A stretch of DNA of 64,000 nt from Phlyctochytrium arcticum (GCA_025602905.1 JAHLKI010000006.1:1116001-1180000), one strand, 5' to 3'. Numbered from the stretch's first letter, positions 33,899 to 50,772 are shown. The notes: generated by a model from the letters alone, not told the origin. Numbers and translations are program-made.

Positions 33899-35141
33899 AT
33901 GTCAAAATTCAAGAAGACGGATCTACCCGCACGCTTAGAAACGGTTGGAAACAAGGATACTATGAATTTCCACAACATTCTATATCAAAATGTAATATCC
34001 TCTCCCTACTTCAAAAGCCTGTACGACAAGAAGACATACCATGAAGTCATTGATGAAATATACACCGAAGGTTGGTGACCATGAAAGCATCTGTAGTTTT
34101 TACCCTGCTGTGCTGAAACGCTAACTCGCTGGTCGTTTTCTCCTAGTTTCTTCCCTTGGTACGGTTTGTGAGTTGCGGATTCTCATACATCGCTCCAAAC
34201 ATATTAATGAGTTACTTAGAGCCATTTTTCAAAGGCACCCATGCATCAACCCCATTTTGTCTTATTTACAAACTGTGGACACTAAAGTTGACCGCCAAGC
34301 AAGTCCAAGGACTGGTCAAGCATCCAGACTCACCGTATGATCAAATTCGTTCCCACCCTTCGCACAGGAATTAATGGTTCTTTCCTTGTCACATAGGCAC
34401 ATCCGAGCGGTTGGCTTCCTTTACTTGAGATACGTTTGTCGACCAGCGGATTTGTGGTCTTGGTACGAACCATTTCTGGAGGACGATGAAGAGTTGCAAA
34501 TTGAAAATGGACCCAAACCACGCTCGACGTATGTGATTTCGGCTGGCACTCTCACGAAGTAAGACTGAAATGTTTCCTTAGGACTATGGGAAAGTTTTTG
34601 GTGGAACTGTTGACGGAGAACAAATGGCTGGGCACTATTTTACCGCGGATACCTGTGCCAATAGCAAGAGACTTGGAAAGCAAGCTCCGAGACTGGCGTG
34701 GGGGTTCGGGTGAAGCAGTTTCGAGAAGGTGATCCCTTTTACATTTTGAAAAAGCCGCCTGAACTCACTTTCCACTCAGTGAACTGTTTGATCGTGATCA
34801 AAGCCGGAAGTCGCAGCTGTCAGATCGTTCCCGGCACAGTCCTCCACGCCATCGTTCAAATCGGCAACATCAAGGAGATCAGGGACGCGACGAGCCAAGA
34901 AATTGGGAGCGACGGGCCCGACCGGACATACCAGATCGACGAGGGCGGCCTGACAGTCGGGAACGCCGCCGAAGAAGCCGAAGTCCCGCCCAATACAGGC
35001 GGGATAATAGCCCATCGACACGTGCAGATACACGGTTGGTTTCCCATCTCGCGGACTGGCACGCGAAAGCGTCTCTGATTTCAAGTTTTTAGAAGCGATG
35101 AGGGTGGAAGATATTCCGGTCAAAGATATCGGGATTGGTAA
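33899..35141 (+). CDS. PRP38: Pre-mRNA-splicing factor 38 with RS-rich tail
   Basis: A component of the U4/U6.U5 tri-snRNP needed for spliceosome activation. Predicted exons are 33899-34070, 34147-34158, 34220-34334, 34397-34528, 34582-34728, 34780-35021 and 35086-35141, giving 291 residues. The PRP38 domain runs from TMNFHNILYQNVISSPYFKS through EVSSLEPFFKGTHASTPFC, LIYKLWTLKLTAKQV, IRAVGFLYLRYV, LWSWYEPFLEDDEEL and GKFLVELLTENKWLGTILPR. Exon 2 is only 12 nt; without it the frame and the VSSLEPF sequence are lost. The tail (exon 6) is rich in Arg, Ser and Asp (RRGRPDSRERRRRSRSPAQY), as in animal PRPF38 but unlike budding yeast. The last intron is less certain; without it the protein stops at 35092. 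Confidence 0.9.
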
Positions 35142-35198
35142 ATTTACATATTTTTAAAGAAAAGTTTAAGGTATATATATCACACGCAGATGTCCGCT

Positions 35199-37243
35199 TT
35201 ATAGATGTACATCAGATTGCGGGTTAAAACTTGAGCTTTGCGCCCGTCCAAACGCTCGGTGTGCGTGCCGTGCATCTAGAGGAGCGGGTATTTCCCTTGG
35301 GGAATGATAACGCTCCCGTAACAGATGCTCTTGCGAGGAGTTGGCCTGAGACCCAGACTCCTGCCATCCTGCTTTCCTTGAAGTGAATAAAGGCTTTAAC
35401 CACTTGTTGTCGAACCCAATAAACCAGTGCGTAGTATCGTCTTGGTTCCATGGACGCGCCGCGCCATCGTCATCCATAGAATTGTTTATTGGATTGAAGG
35501 CATCATCATTACTCTGCGTTGGAGATGGCGACGCATTAGGCCCACTCGCTCCTTCCCATTCATCATCACTTTCAGCATCATCCTCATTCTCATGCGCCTG
35601 AGACCCGACCCCTGTCTTGATCCCAAGTCTTTGCAAAGCGGTATTGGTTGTGCCTCCCAACAGAATGACAGTGACAATGCAAACAACAAGCGTGGTTGTT
35701 TGGATGACTTGTGCGGTCTTCTTTGCTTCAGGTGTGCTATCGTTCATTTCAAAGGAAAGGGCAAACGCGATGGCACCACGGAGACCAGCCCACCATAACA
35801 TCAGCTGATGGTTTCGTGGGATCTCTGGTCGTAGTACTTGAGGTCTTAATCGTCGCGCGACAGCATTGATGAGGCTGGATAATGGGATAACGCAAAGGTA
35901 CCTAGCAACCAGACATATTCCCTAAGAAACACGAAATTAGTATGCGAGAATAAGGGGTTCCTCTCGGTTTACGGACCAATGTGAAGAGGATAAGCAGCGG
36001 ATGAAATCGTTCCTCAGCCCAATTCGTAAAAACCGTCACACCTAAGTAGATGAAAACAAAGTTTTCGCTAAGCTGAGAGAGTACTCGAAACATGTATTTG
36101 GTCGTCCGACGTGTTCGTAAGCTCATATTGTTGTAAGCGTAATGTTTGAGACAAATGCCGCAAAAAAGTAGAGACACAATTCCCGAAAGCTGAACACTGT
36201 TCGAAAGAAGGTAAGCTGAGTAGGCCAGTAAGGCAACTAGCGAACTTTCCAAGGCCGGAAAACGTCGCAGCTCCGAATGCTTCAGCATGAGCGCGCAAAT
36301 TAATGCCAAAATTATCCCAACTAGAATGGATCCAATAAAAACTGCCAAAAACAAGGATATGCCACCGCCGATGTTCCCAACAGTAATTTCTTTGTTTCTG
36401 AAACGATCTAGCACTCTTCAAACAATATAATATGGCCATTATAAGTATTTGCACTCGAAAATTTCATCACGACCAACTTACTTGAACAAAACAATCGCAA
36501 CTGAGTCATTGAGAATACTCTCTCCGAAAATGATGGCATACAGCTTTGGGTCCACACGCAATTGGTGGAAGATTGCCAAAATCGTGACCGGGTCCGTAGA
36601 CGAGAGAATGGCGCCGAAAACAATCGAGTCGATTTTTGACAGCACAAAGCCGGTGTTAAACATAACGTTCAAAAGGGCAGTCCACAGGTAGATGGAAACG
36701 CTTTGCCAGTATCATCAATGATTGATATTACAATAAGTGACAACAAACCTGCTTACCCGATGATGACAGTTGACATCACAGTCCCAACCAGGGCAAATGT
36801 CAATATAGCACCAATATTTCGAAAGAAATCTTGCTTTTTCAGTTATTATGAGAGGTGGAATTCGATGGGTAACTGTACGATGCATACCCTTTTCATGTCG
36901 TACCCGGAATTGAGAATAATTGGTGGCAAGAGTAGGTTAAAGAAATACTTGTAATCAAACGTCACTTTCTTGGTCAGACTTCCATCTTAGAAGATATGTG
37001 AGCCCTCTCATTAGCATCATTTAAACAGAAAACCCAACCTCCTGAAGACCCCAAACGAACCACCAATCCGCCCACTATCAATCCCAATACCAGAGACACA
37101 ACAGTTTCGTGAATGAATCGAACCTTCCGCAATTGAAGATAGTAACTGGTGAGCAGAATGGCAGCCAGCAGTGTTGTGTAGATCAGTAGTGCCCCGGTCG
37201 CCCACCGGTCCTCTTCACTGGAAGGCTCGCCTGTATGGACCAT
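35199..37243 (-). CDS. NHX1: Endosomal Na+(K+)/H+ exchanger, Nhx1/NHE6-like
   Basis: Exchanges luminal protons for Na+ or K+ in endosomes and vacuole, setting pH and trafficking. It begins [17 protein letters not shown], followed by about twelve membrane spans over several exons. The family's inhibitor-site segment reads [19 protein letters not shown]. The ion-binding region is [17 protein letters not shown] followed by [18 protein letters not shown]. The late segment [18 protein letters not shown] is also diagnostic. The cytosolic tail is acidic ([14 protein letters not shown]) and includes [17 protein letters not shown], a pattern shared with NHE6/7/9 and Nhx1. It is divergent to XPB (198 bp between starts) and convergent to PRP38. 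Confidence 0.93.
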
Positions 37244-37441
37244 CTGTGCTTGGTTTTGCCGGATCCTATGAACGAGTTCAGTCTGGTCCGTCGAGTGGGC
37301 AGTGACGGTTTTGTGACACTAAAGGAATATCCTCTGCACTTGCTCTCGCAGAATCACAGATTTGCAGTCGAATTCGCCGTGAGTCACAAGATCCGTCGTC
37401 CTCGAAGTATGTGGGAGTGAGAAGACGGGCAACAACGTTCA

Positions 37442-40270
37442 ATGGCTGAACCGTCGAGTGGGAGACGGCCCACTGGTAGGTCAACTCCGGGTGTTTCCTC
37501 TGCGGGTGACGTTCGGCGATCTGACTCGGAACAAATACTCGAGCAATATGGCGGAGCGGTGGACGATTTATTTGTTGGCGAGATATGTACCTCCCAAATA
37601 CTAAAGAGCGACCACGAAAATCGACCACTATGGGTCTACGACAAAGGAAAAATCTTATTAGAGTCATTTTCCCCTATTGCTGGGGAAGCTCAGGACTTTT
37701 TGGTTGCAATTTCTGAACCAGTATCCCGCCCTGCATACATTCACGAGTACCAACTATCAGAATATTCCCTCTATGCAGCTGTATCGATGGGCCTGAAAAG
37801 TGCCGAAATTATTGAGATGTTGGATCGATTGAGTAAAGTGGCAATACCAGAACCTGTCAAAGCTTTTATCGAAGAGAACACCAAAAGTTACGGCAAAGTT
37901 CATCTCATTTTGAAGGAAGGTCGATATTGGATTGAAAGTACAGATTCAGAATCGTTACAACGGCTTCAAGACGACGAGATTATTGGGCCTTGCATATTGA
38001 AGAAGCATTCGGGGAGGACACCTATTGATCAACCTGAGCCATCGGCAGATGATTTGACCAATAGCCCCTCACAGCAATATTCAGAGGAGCTTCAACTGCT
38101 GAAAGAGCCGGATTCAGAGAGCATGACTGGAAGTGCTGATCATATGGATCTGTTCGATCTTTTTGAGAATGATCCAAGCGTCTTTGATGATTTTGACGAC
38201 GAATGGAAAGCAACTGACGCTGTGAATGCGAATGTGCCCCTTAAAAAAGCTGTTCCACCAAAACCAGCTGAGGACATAAGGCGATTCGACAATATATATG
38301 ACATCGCGCCTACAGCCTCTAATAGACCATCACTGGAAATTTCACAGCAGCTTGTGGAAGTGGTCAGGAAACGCGCAAGCGAATTGTCTTTGCCAATGCT
38401 GGAGGAATATGATTTCCGTAATGACGGAAGCAATGCCGAGTTGACGGTTGATTTGAAACCTACGACACGTTTACGCTCTTATCAGGAGCAGAGTCTTTCC
38501 AAAATGTTCGGGAGTGGCAGAGCGCGCAGCGGAATCATTGTACTGCCATGTGGAGCAGGGAAAACGCTGGTGGGGGTGACGGCGGCATGCACCATTAAAC
38601 GAAATTGCTTGGTACTTTGTACGTCTGGGTACGACAACTTTCGGAAGCATATTTGCGAGGTAACGCAAAGGTCTAACCGCAAGCCTTCTCTAGCGTGTCT
38701 GTTGCGCAGTGGAGCAGAGAGTTCGCAAATTGGTCTACAATACAGGAAGGTCAAATCGGCCGCTTCACAGCGCAAACAAAAGAAAAGGTAGTACCCTCAA
38801 GTTATCAAGCACTCCATAAAACTCACTAGTCGCATAGTTTGTCGGTGATGTTGGCGTTATGATCAGCACATATACAATGATAACTTATTCCGGCAAACGC
38901 GCATATGATGCGCAGCAAATGATGGATTTTATTTTGGCCCGAGAATGGGGGTTCCTCTTGCTGGATGAGGTCCATGTAGTACCAGCAGAAATGTTCCGAA
39001 AAGTATTGACCATCGTGGCAGCTCATGCAAAATTGGGTTTGACGGCAACGTTGGTGCGCGAAGATGATAAAATCACAAATTTGAACTATCTTATTGGTCC
39101 AAAGCTCTACGAAGCCAATTGGATGGAATTAGCGCAGAAAGGACACATTGCGGATGTTCAGGTGGGTTTCTTTATAATGCCATAGACAACCTCCATTGAA
39201 TCCAGATCCACCTTGTTGCAGTGTGCGGAAGTTTGGTGTCATATGACTGCAGAGTTTTACCGAGAATATCTGCGGGAATCAGCGCGGTAGGATCGACCTT
39301 CTGGCATTTTATGACTGCAGGCGTAATCCGGAAGTATAGGAAGCAGCAGCTATTATATACAGTAAATCCCGGAAAGTTTCAAGCGTGCCAATACTTGATT
39401 GATTTTCATGAGAGCCGGGGTGACAAAATTATTGTATTTTCCGACAATATTTTTGCGCTAAAGGTTTGCTATACGAGTCCCAAATATCATGTTTGAATCC
39501 TAACGATATTGTAGAATTATGCCACCAAACTTAACAAGCCTTACCTGTTTGGCGGCAGTCACCCAGCTGAACGTCTGCGTGTCCTGCATCAGTTTCAACA
39601 TAACCCTGCTATCAACTGTATTTTCATAAGCAAAATCGGCGATACATCAATTGACCTCCCCGAAGCCAATTGTCTCATCCAAATCTCCAGCCACTATGGT
39701 AGCAGGCGGCAAGAAGCACAGCGTTTAGGTATTTCGCCGCTTAGTTTTGTGAGGAATGCTTATGCTCACACGATCGACCTGTGTAGGGCGCATTTTGCGC
39801 GCCAAACCATCTGCTCAAGGTCTATCAAAAGCCTATTTCTATACATTGATCTCCCGTGACACCCAGGAAGTGTATTATTCATCCAAACGGCAGCAGTTTT
39901 TGATCAATCAGGGTTATCACTTCAAGGTATGCGGTTCATTGGCTTTACGCCTTGAGATCAACACTGACTGCCACTTTTAAAGGTTATTGCCAACCTGGAA
40001 GGCCTGAAAAATCTTCCAGGTCTTGTGTACAGCACTCGAGCGGAACAATTGGAGTTGCTCAGCTCAGTTCTTATTTCTGCCGCCTATGATGAAAATGATG
40101 TGGAGGAACCTGAGATTATTGACGGCACGGACTTGCAGGTCCGCGACACGTCAGTGTACCGAACCGGCACTTTACAATCGCTATCCGGGGCAGATTCAAT
40201 GGCGTATATTGAATATAATAAGTATCAAGGGCGGAAATTGCGACACAAACGTCACAAACCAAATCCCTAG
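37442..40270 (+). CDS. SSL2: TFIIH helicase XPB/Ssl2 (ERCC3)
   Basis: A 3'-5' translocase of TFIIH that opens promoters and acts in nucleotide excision repair. Eight exons read: 37442-38628, 38694-38787, 38838-39161, 39222-39286, 39340-39473, 39515-39728, 39787-39926 and 39983-40270. The N-terminal damage-recognition part includes [17 protein letters not shown]. Helicase motifs: Walker [14 protein letters not shown], motif Ia LVLCTSG(VSV), DEVH box [11 protein letters not shown], motif [17 protein letters not shown]2 [26 protein letters not shown], and motif [16 protein letters not shown]. The C-terminus ends [16 protein letters not shown]. The first intron (38629-38693) has no stop in the upstream frame, so naive translation would read into it. 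XPB lies about 10 kb from the CSB gene. Confidence 0.95.
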
Positions 40271-40361
40271 CTATTCAGAATTTTTGACTACCACCTGAGC
40301 TTCATGAATCCAATGTGGTCTTATGTAAATATGATAATGCGAGCCACCTTCATCCCCCATG

Positions 40362-42218
40362 TTAATCACTGTCTTCAGAAGATGACCAAAGAGGTTTTCC
40401 GTCGCGTTGTTGCCCTTCAGACTTCATGCGTACTGAGCTTTTTCGTCCTGTAATAGCTCGCTTCGCTTCTCGCGCCTTCAAAGAACGAGAAAAGCACATG
40501 CTGACAAAGACGGAGCTTGAGCAAATCAAGAATAGGGTAGTGGGATTGATAGCCTTGACGTTAGAAAGGGCACATACGACCATGAGGTTCAAAGGAATGC
40601 GGAAAACGTTCATCACGGTAGAACGCTTGTCTTCAGGAACTAATTTGGATCGCAATGTACCAATAGACGGGAAGTATAACCCGCAGCAGAGCTCAAATAG
40701 GTTAAATGACCAGAACAAAGCCATCTCGTTCTAAACAGAGCCGGCAGAAAGTTAAATACTGAGTTCTCTTGTACTCGCAAACCTCCTTACCTTGACCAGA
40801 ACAGGGATGAACAATGCTCCAGATGCAACCGCGAAAGTAACCCAGCTGATGTCTTCTTGCTTCCAGCCAATGGTTAAGAGCTTTTTGAAAATAACAGAAC
40901 CCAACATAATTGACACCATAAATGTTGCAAAAATGAGTCCGTATGGTAAGACGATTGCCTCTAAGATCGCATACATGTCAGCCGCGATCGACATCAGACA
41001 GGCCATTGATACTTACTGCTGGATGATGCATCGGGCTTAGCCGCGGCCTCGAGAACTGGTTGCCATAAAAAGACAAAGGTATACATGGCCGATTCGAAGC
41101 AGCATTGCATAACCCCGACAGCCAGAATGTCAGGAGCTACGCAGATGCGTCATTAGTACAAATCGTCATTGATGACGAAAGAGCAGTTACGCACAATTCC
41201 AGATAGAAAGAACTGAATCCCAAATAGACGATCCATTTTGAGGAGCGCTTCTCTCATTTTGCACAGGCTCTCCTTTGCCGTTCCCTCCGTAATTTTCCTT
41301 CCATGTAGTGTAGACAACCACAAAGCCAATGGCGAGGAACACAATTGCCCCCATAAAAGGTGCAACCTCTCCAAATCTCGCGCTCAGCACATTCGCAAGA
41401 AGGCCCGAAAGGATAGCGACCAAACCATTCAGCCAGGTAGACCAGGAGAATGTATCGGAGAGAAGACTCTCGTGAAAACCTGCACGCATCAATCAGCAAA
41501 AGGGAAGAAGAAAAAGCGAGCGGTAATAGTATACCTCGGGATAAATGTTCGCTGACCATCCATGCTTCAAACACTGAAAAAAGAAGGGAAGTGGATACAC
41601 CACCCAAAACTCGTCCCAATAGGAGGACAGCGAAGTTCCTCGAGAGCTTAGTGAAGCACGAGGCGGCATAAACTATACAGAATAGTAGGCAAAGTCGTTT
41701 GCGGCCGCTGTAGCATAAGTTCAATAGTTGATAAGCTACACCATCATCTTGAAAATGGATGCTCAAGCCTTACAATTTGTCGGCGAAGGATCCAATGATT
41801 GTCCCAAAAAGTGCGGAAGACAAAAAGCCGACAATAAACAAAATAGCAATTTGAGAGAGATCATATCCATAGGAAATATACAAGGGGTATGTTGAAGGGC
41901 CTTGCAGCCAGTCGGATGCTGAAGGGAATCGATGAGTATTCTTGCGGTAGGGATTGCTCGTACTGCTATTGACTTACTTATGACCAAACAATACACCAGC
42001 AGCCAATTCTTCTTGAAAGTTTCATACAAAGCACTCTCTTTCGCTGCACTGATCGGCGATGGTATTCCGCCGTCATTGTCATCATCTCTATCCATATTCA
42101 GGCTTTCGGCCGAAGCATCGGGCTTTGCGCCAGCCTCACGGAAGACGTAAGAAAGTCCAGCACATCCCAAAGCCAGCACCACAAAAGAGAAGCGATACAG
42201 AGGGTTCTCTTCACCCAT
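40362..42218 (-). CDS. MFS transporter, MFSD5 (molybdate-anion transporter) type
   Basis: It starts MGEENPLYRFSFVVLALGC with a first membrane span, then a charged loop (NMDRDDDNDG), then the MFSD5 core: LVYCLVIASDWLQGPSTYPL, YGYDLSQIAILFIVGF, the MFS loop motif SFADKLGRKRLCLLFCI, and GRVLGGVSTSLLFSVFEAWM. Next are FSWSTWLNGLVAILSGLLA, FESAMYTFVFLWQPVLEAA and NLFELCCGLYFPSIGTLRSK, which recur in human MFSD5 and Chlamydomonas MOT2-type proteins. The tail is basic and ends SSSEDSD. MFSD5/MOT2 transport molybdate in studied cases; substrate here is inferred. Exons are separated by short introns. It converges with XPB, leaving 91 bp between stops. Confidence 0.85.
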
Positions 42219-42359
42219 GATAAAAGCACTACTAATCGCTGGCTAGCTATAAGAATAAGAATATTACGAAGATGTCGGACACACACGCGAACGGATGTCA
42301 GGTCGCCGTGGGGCGCCGCTGGTCTCAGTCAAGGCGCCCTGAAGGCGCCGCAGAGTCAA

Positions 42360-42390
42360 ACGCAGAGTCAAACGCGTGCCGTTTCGCGTG
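42360..42390 (-). promoter_or_regulatory. MCB plus SCB/E2F-like cluster upstream of MFSD5-like gene
   Basis: ACGCGT (42372-42377) is an MCB core. TTTCGCG (42382-42388) is an SCB/E2F-like core. They lie 11 bp apart and about 155 bp upstream of the start at 42218. A direct repeat CGCAGAGTCAAA occurs twice just left of them. The function is inferred. Confidence 0.35.
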
Positions 42391-42587
42391 GCTGTGCACT
42401 TTAAATGTCTCAGAGTGTGCTGCGCGGCATCAATTCCAACGTGAGCGAGGAAACTGAACCACTGCCCTACTTATGGTGAGAAGATGGGGACATTTGTGAG
42501 ATGAAATCTTGGTTCCTGAGTCATGGAGGACAAATACTGCTGGGTAATATTCCAAGAGACCGCCAATTATGAAAATATTTTCAAAAA

Positions 42588-46837
<4,250 letters not shown>

Positions 46838-47277
46838 ATTGGCGACGGTCTGGACTGAGGAATCGCTTCAATTACTTGATGATAAGAGCTCAGGACCGTC
46901 CATGCATTGCGTAGCAGCTTGGGAGAACCGGAATAAGCCTCCAAATTTCAGGTCTGAGCCGTTCCTGTAAGTGACGACCAGAGGGATTTCAACAGATTTC
47001 ATGCATTGACCTTGGGTTTGGGCCAGCGGCAATTGGGAATGTGGTCCCGGTCATCTTGCGACACGTGACACGCTTTGCGCAGCAATCGCGCAGTACCGCA
47101 TTCCAAGTCAACGCTCGTGGGCTCAAACACTGCCGATTTTTGGTCAACAGAGTCTACCGTACTCAACGGGTTATGACTGGGTCCAAGTGGTCCGCCGGCT
47201 CAAGACTGCGACTTTCATGTTGGTACGTTGCCTTCTTTTTTACTCAACTTGTCTAACTGGAGTCTTCCTTCCTACAG
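46838..47277. promoter_or_regulatory. Divergent promoter region of YAK1 and MED18
   Basis: A 440-bp region between the two start codons. It contains ACACGTGACAC around 47061-47071, the same 11-mer found upstream of ARG1 (32294-32304). A 5'-UTR intron of MED18 is likely: donor near 47220 (TGTTGGTACG), acceptor TCCTACAG immediately before the ATG at 47278. Confidence 0.45.
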
Positions 47278-48247
47278 ATGGCATCTTCCGCTCCAACAGC
47301 AGGCACCACGATATGCTATTTGTACGGAGTCTTGACCGATCTTGCCTTGCCTAAGTTACTGGAACGGATCAGCACATTATGTGGCATTCTGGATTTTCAG
47401 GACATTGAGCCATTTTGGATCCATGAGTTAGCTTTTATCCCGACAAGTATGCGTTTGTTTTCAAATATTTTTTTCCAACGAAGATCTAATTTCAGCTCTA
47501 CAACACTAGCCTTAACGCCGTTTGGTCCGGCGAGTAAGGAAGACATCGTGTACAGAATTCAAGCGAACGTTCTCGACGCGAACCGCCATTTTCAAAACAT
47601 ATATCAGCGCTCCTGGTCAGTTTACCATAGTCCTCAAGTGGATTTTCATCTTACGAAAATCTCAGGGTAGCCAATATTTTAGGTGCACCTGAGCCATCAA
47701 AGAAAGATGAGCAGCGCCCAGTTACTCAGCGAGTCGTGTACGAATCAGAAATTCAAGGCGACGTATTGCAGCATGTGGATATGCTTGGTTACATGTAGGT
47801 CACCTCTTGTGAATTACAGGAAAGCGGTTTTAACGGAGCATTCAGGATGAATTTCGAATTGACGAAAAAAGGATACATTTTTCACCATAAGGGAATGACT
47901 ATCAAAGTTTACCGGATTTACAAGGTAGTAGATTTACGATTTTCCTTTCATGACTATCAAACTGACTCGCTTCGAAAGCTACAAAAGCGCTTCAAAGTTT
48001 CATCCGCCGAGCTTCTACCCACAATGAAAGACTCTTGGGTCACGGAACTTTCCTCACCGGCCACCGATCCCCGCGATTTGTTACGGGTGGCATCCGAAAT
48101 GAACAAATTTGCATCATATCTTACAGGGTATGTTGGCATTAACAACCCCGAATGGACTCATCGCTGATTGTGTTTCATGCCAGAATTGTGCGACTTAATG
48201 CCGTTGACCACACTGTCCTTCGAAACACCATCTTCTACAAAAGCTGA
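47278..48247 (+). CDS. MED18: Mediator complex subunit 18
   Basis: A Mediator head-module subunit that contacts RNA polymerase II. The start MASSAPTAG is followed by ICYLYGVLTDLALPKLLERI, matching the Med18 N-terminal strand-helix pattern. A later exon contains MNFELTKKGYIFHHKGMTIK then VYRIYKV, the most conserved Med18 segment. The last exons give LPTMKDSWVTELSSPA and, after an intron with donor GTATGT at about 48130, IVRLNAVDHTVLRNTIFYKS and the stop. Splicing near 47450-47500 is unclear: the sequence looks like an intron but removing it breaks the frame. The 3' end lies 30 bp from the end of the convergent sorting nexin gene. Confidence 0.82.
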
Positions 48248-48277
48248 CTTTTTCTTATATGTACATATCGCCAAATT

Positions 48278-49854
48278 TCAATCACTTGTGATCTTGTTGA
48301 TTTCTGTTTGGGCTTCTTGCCACGCCTTTATAACTCTAGAATGGTAATCTTTCTGAGATGAGGCATATTTCAGTAGCATGTTCCTTATATCCCGCAGCTT
48401 TCCGATTTGGAACCTGTCCAAGTCCTGTTGTATCTCATCGTTAGCTACGGCCAGCTCATCTTTGCAAGTTGCTCTTTGCTCCTCCAGAGTGATAATGCGT
48501 TCCCTAGTACGAGATATGTTGTTGCGACGCGTGAGGGCAGGGTCATTATCTATCAAGGAATTCAACTTTGCCATAATACCACCGCTCGACTGTAAGTGAG
48601 CTCGATTTGCACCCTCCGCATTCAAAACTGCGGACACGCGTTGAGCTTCATTTTCCGAAGCCTCCAGTTTTTGGAGGGATGCTTGCTTCGCAATCAATGA
48701 CTCTGATAATGCCTCATACTCCAAATGTTTCTTATGCCGCCACTTTAAAAGCTTCTCCACCGCTTTGGAATAATGGGAATATTCTTGCAGAGGAATGACA
48801 AACCCCCCTTCAAGAAATTTGCTCACACTCACAGAGGCCGATACTGTTGAATCAATTGCCTGTCCCACGTGCTCTATGGCATGCGCAAGTTCGCCCTCGG
48901 ATAATGACCAACCATTGTAGGATGCCCCAATATCTGCGAGGGTTGAGGTCATGTCCGCCTGATGTTTTTGTAGCAATTTATGAACTCGGGATGTGTGCGA
49001 GATTTCATTCGAGAACTTTGTGGTATAATCTTCCGCACCAACAAAATGGGGATCTGGAAAAAAATGAATATTATGGCTAAAATGCACGCTGATACCCAAT
49101 AGACATACCAGGACGCTTTAAACTCCCTCGCTCGCTTACATTCAAAGAAGTGTCTTTTTTATGCAAGTAAGATTCCAAACCGGAATCTTGGAGTATCTCT
49201 GCCCACGTGCCGTTTCCCTCCAGGAAACGGTGAAAGACGTGCTCTTGTCGCAAAACTGGATGAGCACCAACGCGATTGAGAAATGACTGTAACAGAACCC
49301 GTCGACGCTCAACAAAATTGGGGTCGCTCTTTGCTTTCTTCGGCTTGGTGGCATAATCGGCGACAGAGTTCTTTTCGGGAATCGGAGGTACTACCACTGT
49401 TGGATGCAATTTGACAAGCAATTTCCGCATGGACTCAAACTCGGAATAACGTCTTCCAGCTTCTGTATTCAAGGCGTTGGGTAATGAGACGTGGATTAGA
49501 TATAGAATGTAGGCACCGCCGGCGTCCGCATTTTTCTGGGTCTAAAGAAATGTCAGGCGACGGATAACCCACGGCGGGCTTTTGTCACAACTACCTGTGT
49601 GATGGTTATCGATGGAGTGATTTCAGTGCCAGGATCTACTGAGGCAACAGGAAGAAACGAAGTTCCAGGCTGTTTCTCCAACTCAGCCCCAAGGTTGCAG
49701 CAAGGTCGAGGCTTTCACAGATATCAGTCAATTGATGGCAGGCTGGACTGTTCTGGTGCGCGCGGTAACATACCAAGTTCCGACGTTCATCGTCCCGTCC
49801 AAATACAGTCTTGGCAATATCTTTAGTTCCGGAATTTTGTCCTTCGTTCTCCAT
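48278..49854 (-). CDS. PX-BAR sorting nexin, Snx41/Atg20 or SNX7/30-like
   Basis: Binds PI3P endosomes and shapes tubules for recycling and autophagy-related sorting. The first exon encodes MENEGQNSGTKDIAKTVFGR. After a linker ending TPSITITQ, the PX domain covers YILYLIHVSLPNA, GRRYSEFESMRKLLVKLHP, VVVPPIPEKN (the phosphoinositide-binding Pro stretch), ERRRVLLQSFLNRVGAHPVL and HVFHRFLEGNGTW. The BAR region (48278-49050) is a long helical segment including TKFSNEISHTSRVHKLLQKH and LDRFQIGKLRDIRNMLLKYA, ending EINKITSD. Total size and the low-complexity N-terminus fit Snx41/Atg20 better than Snx4, but subfamily is not certain. Divergent to the RNF5-like gene across 165 bp. Confidence 0.83.
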
Positions 49855-50019
49855 CTTTGTAAACGCGTGAATAATTTTTGTGACGTACAAATGCCAAAAC
49901 GACAGGTGGAGTCTGCCAGACTCTGCCCTCTGCCGTTTCTCGACACGTGTTTCCAGCCCCCAAGACTGCCAAAATTCCAACCTTGACCTGACGTTTGACC
50001 TAACGCCGAACCACTTCAA

Positions 50020-50749
50020 ATGGATGAATCTGCTTCTAATGTCGGTGGCCCCGAAGATCAAGTAGATGGTGCGAGAGGAGCTGAAGCAACTTTCGACGAG
50101 ACCTCAGCAGCAACGGAGGTCGAGTTTGAATGCAACATATGGTATTGTCCTGTGCTATTCTGTGAAATTATCAGCAGTCTGATTGAATCATCTGCGCGAC
50201 AGCCTAGAAACAGCGTCAAATCCAATTGTCACCCTCTGCGGGCACCTATTCTGCTGGCCATGTATGATCTATATGGCTTGCACAACGAGAATATGGATGT
50301 GATATTTACATTTCCGGCATATAGGTCTCCACCAGTGGATGCAATCCAGATCACCAGCAGCTAAATCATGCCCTGTTTGCAAGACACCTGTGGAGGCAAA
50401 CAAAGTTGTACCAATATATGCTAGAGGAGGTCGAACTCGAAATACTGATACAGCCAGTACGCCTGAACGCCCTACGGCTCCCAACAGGGGCCCTCCAGCC
50501 TCCGTTGGGGGGCCCTCAGCGGGTCTCCGGCCGACTTCCTTGTTTGGACCAAGGCTGTTCTCAACATTGTACGGTACTGCTACTCCCAACGATACGGAGT
50601 TGGGCCCTGCGCAGCTGAACGGTATGTTGAGGTGTAACCCAGATAGTGGGAAATTTCGCTAACTTGCAAATATTGGGCATCTAGCGCTTCTCTCCCGCAT
50701 GTGTATGATGGTCGGAATTCTGGGAATGATTGCAATCCTGCTTTACTGA
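50020..50749 (+). CDS. ER membrane RING E3 ligase, RNF5/RNF185-like
   Basis: A ubiquitin ligase of ER-associated degradation. Four exons: 50020-50140, a second from about 50210 to 50261 (after GCGACAG), a third from about 50325 to 50622, and a fourth from about 50684 to 50749. Spliced, the RING is FECNICLETASNPIVTLCGH, then LFCWPCLHQWM, then SCPVCKTPVEANKVVPIYAR. This is the C3HC4 order with the RNF5 signature after the last Cys pair. The Pro/Ser-rich linker leads to a C-terminal membrane anchor MMVGILGMIAILLY. Length (about 180 residues) is usual for RNF5. Its stop lies only 23 bp from the end of the convergent CSB gene. Confidence 0.88.
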
Positions 50750-50772
50750 GCCGAACGTACATTCGATTCCAT

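Noticed and set aside
34698..35123. Overlapping GC-rich ORFs on both strands looking like a separate small gene.
   Set aside because: A third frame reads as an Arg/Ser/Asp-rich tail that splices in frame to PRP38 through a GTGATC...ACTCAG intron. The other frames are shadows of it.
38629..38790. XPB exon 1 reading through to 38791 as one long ORF.
   Set aside because: Splicing at GTACGA...TCTCTAG restores the conserved [17 protein letters not shown] segment. The read-through frame loses homology.
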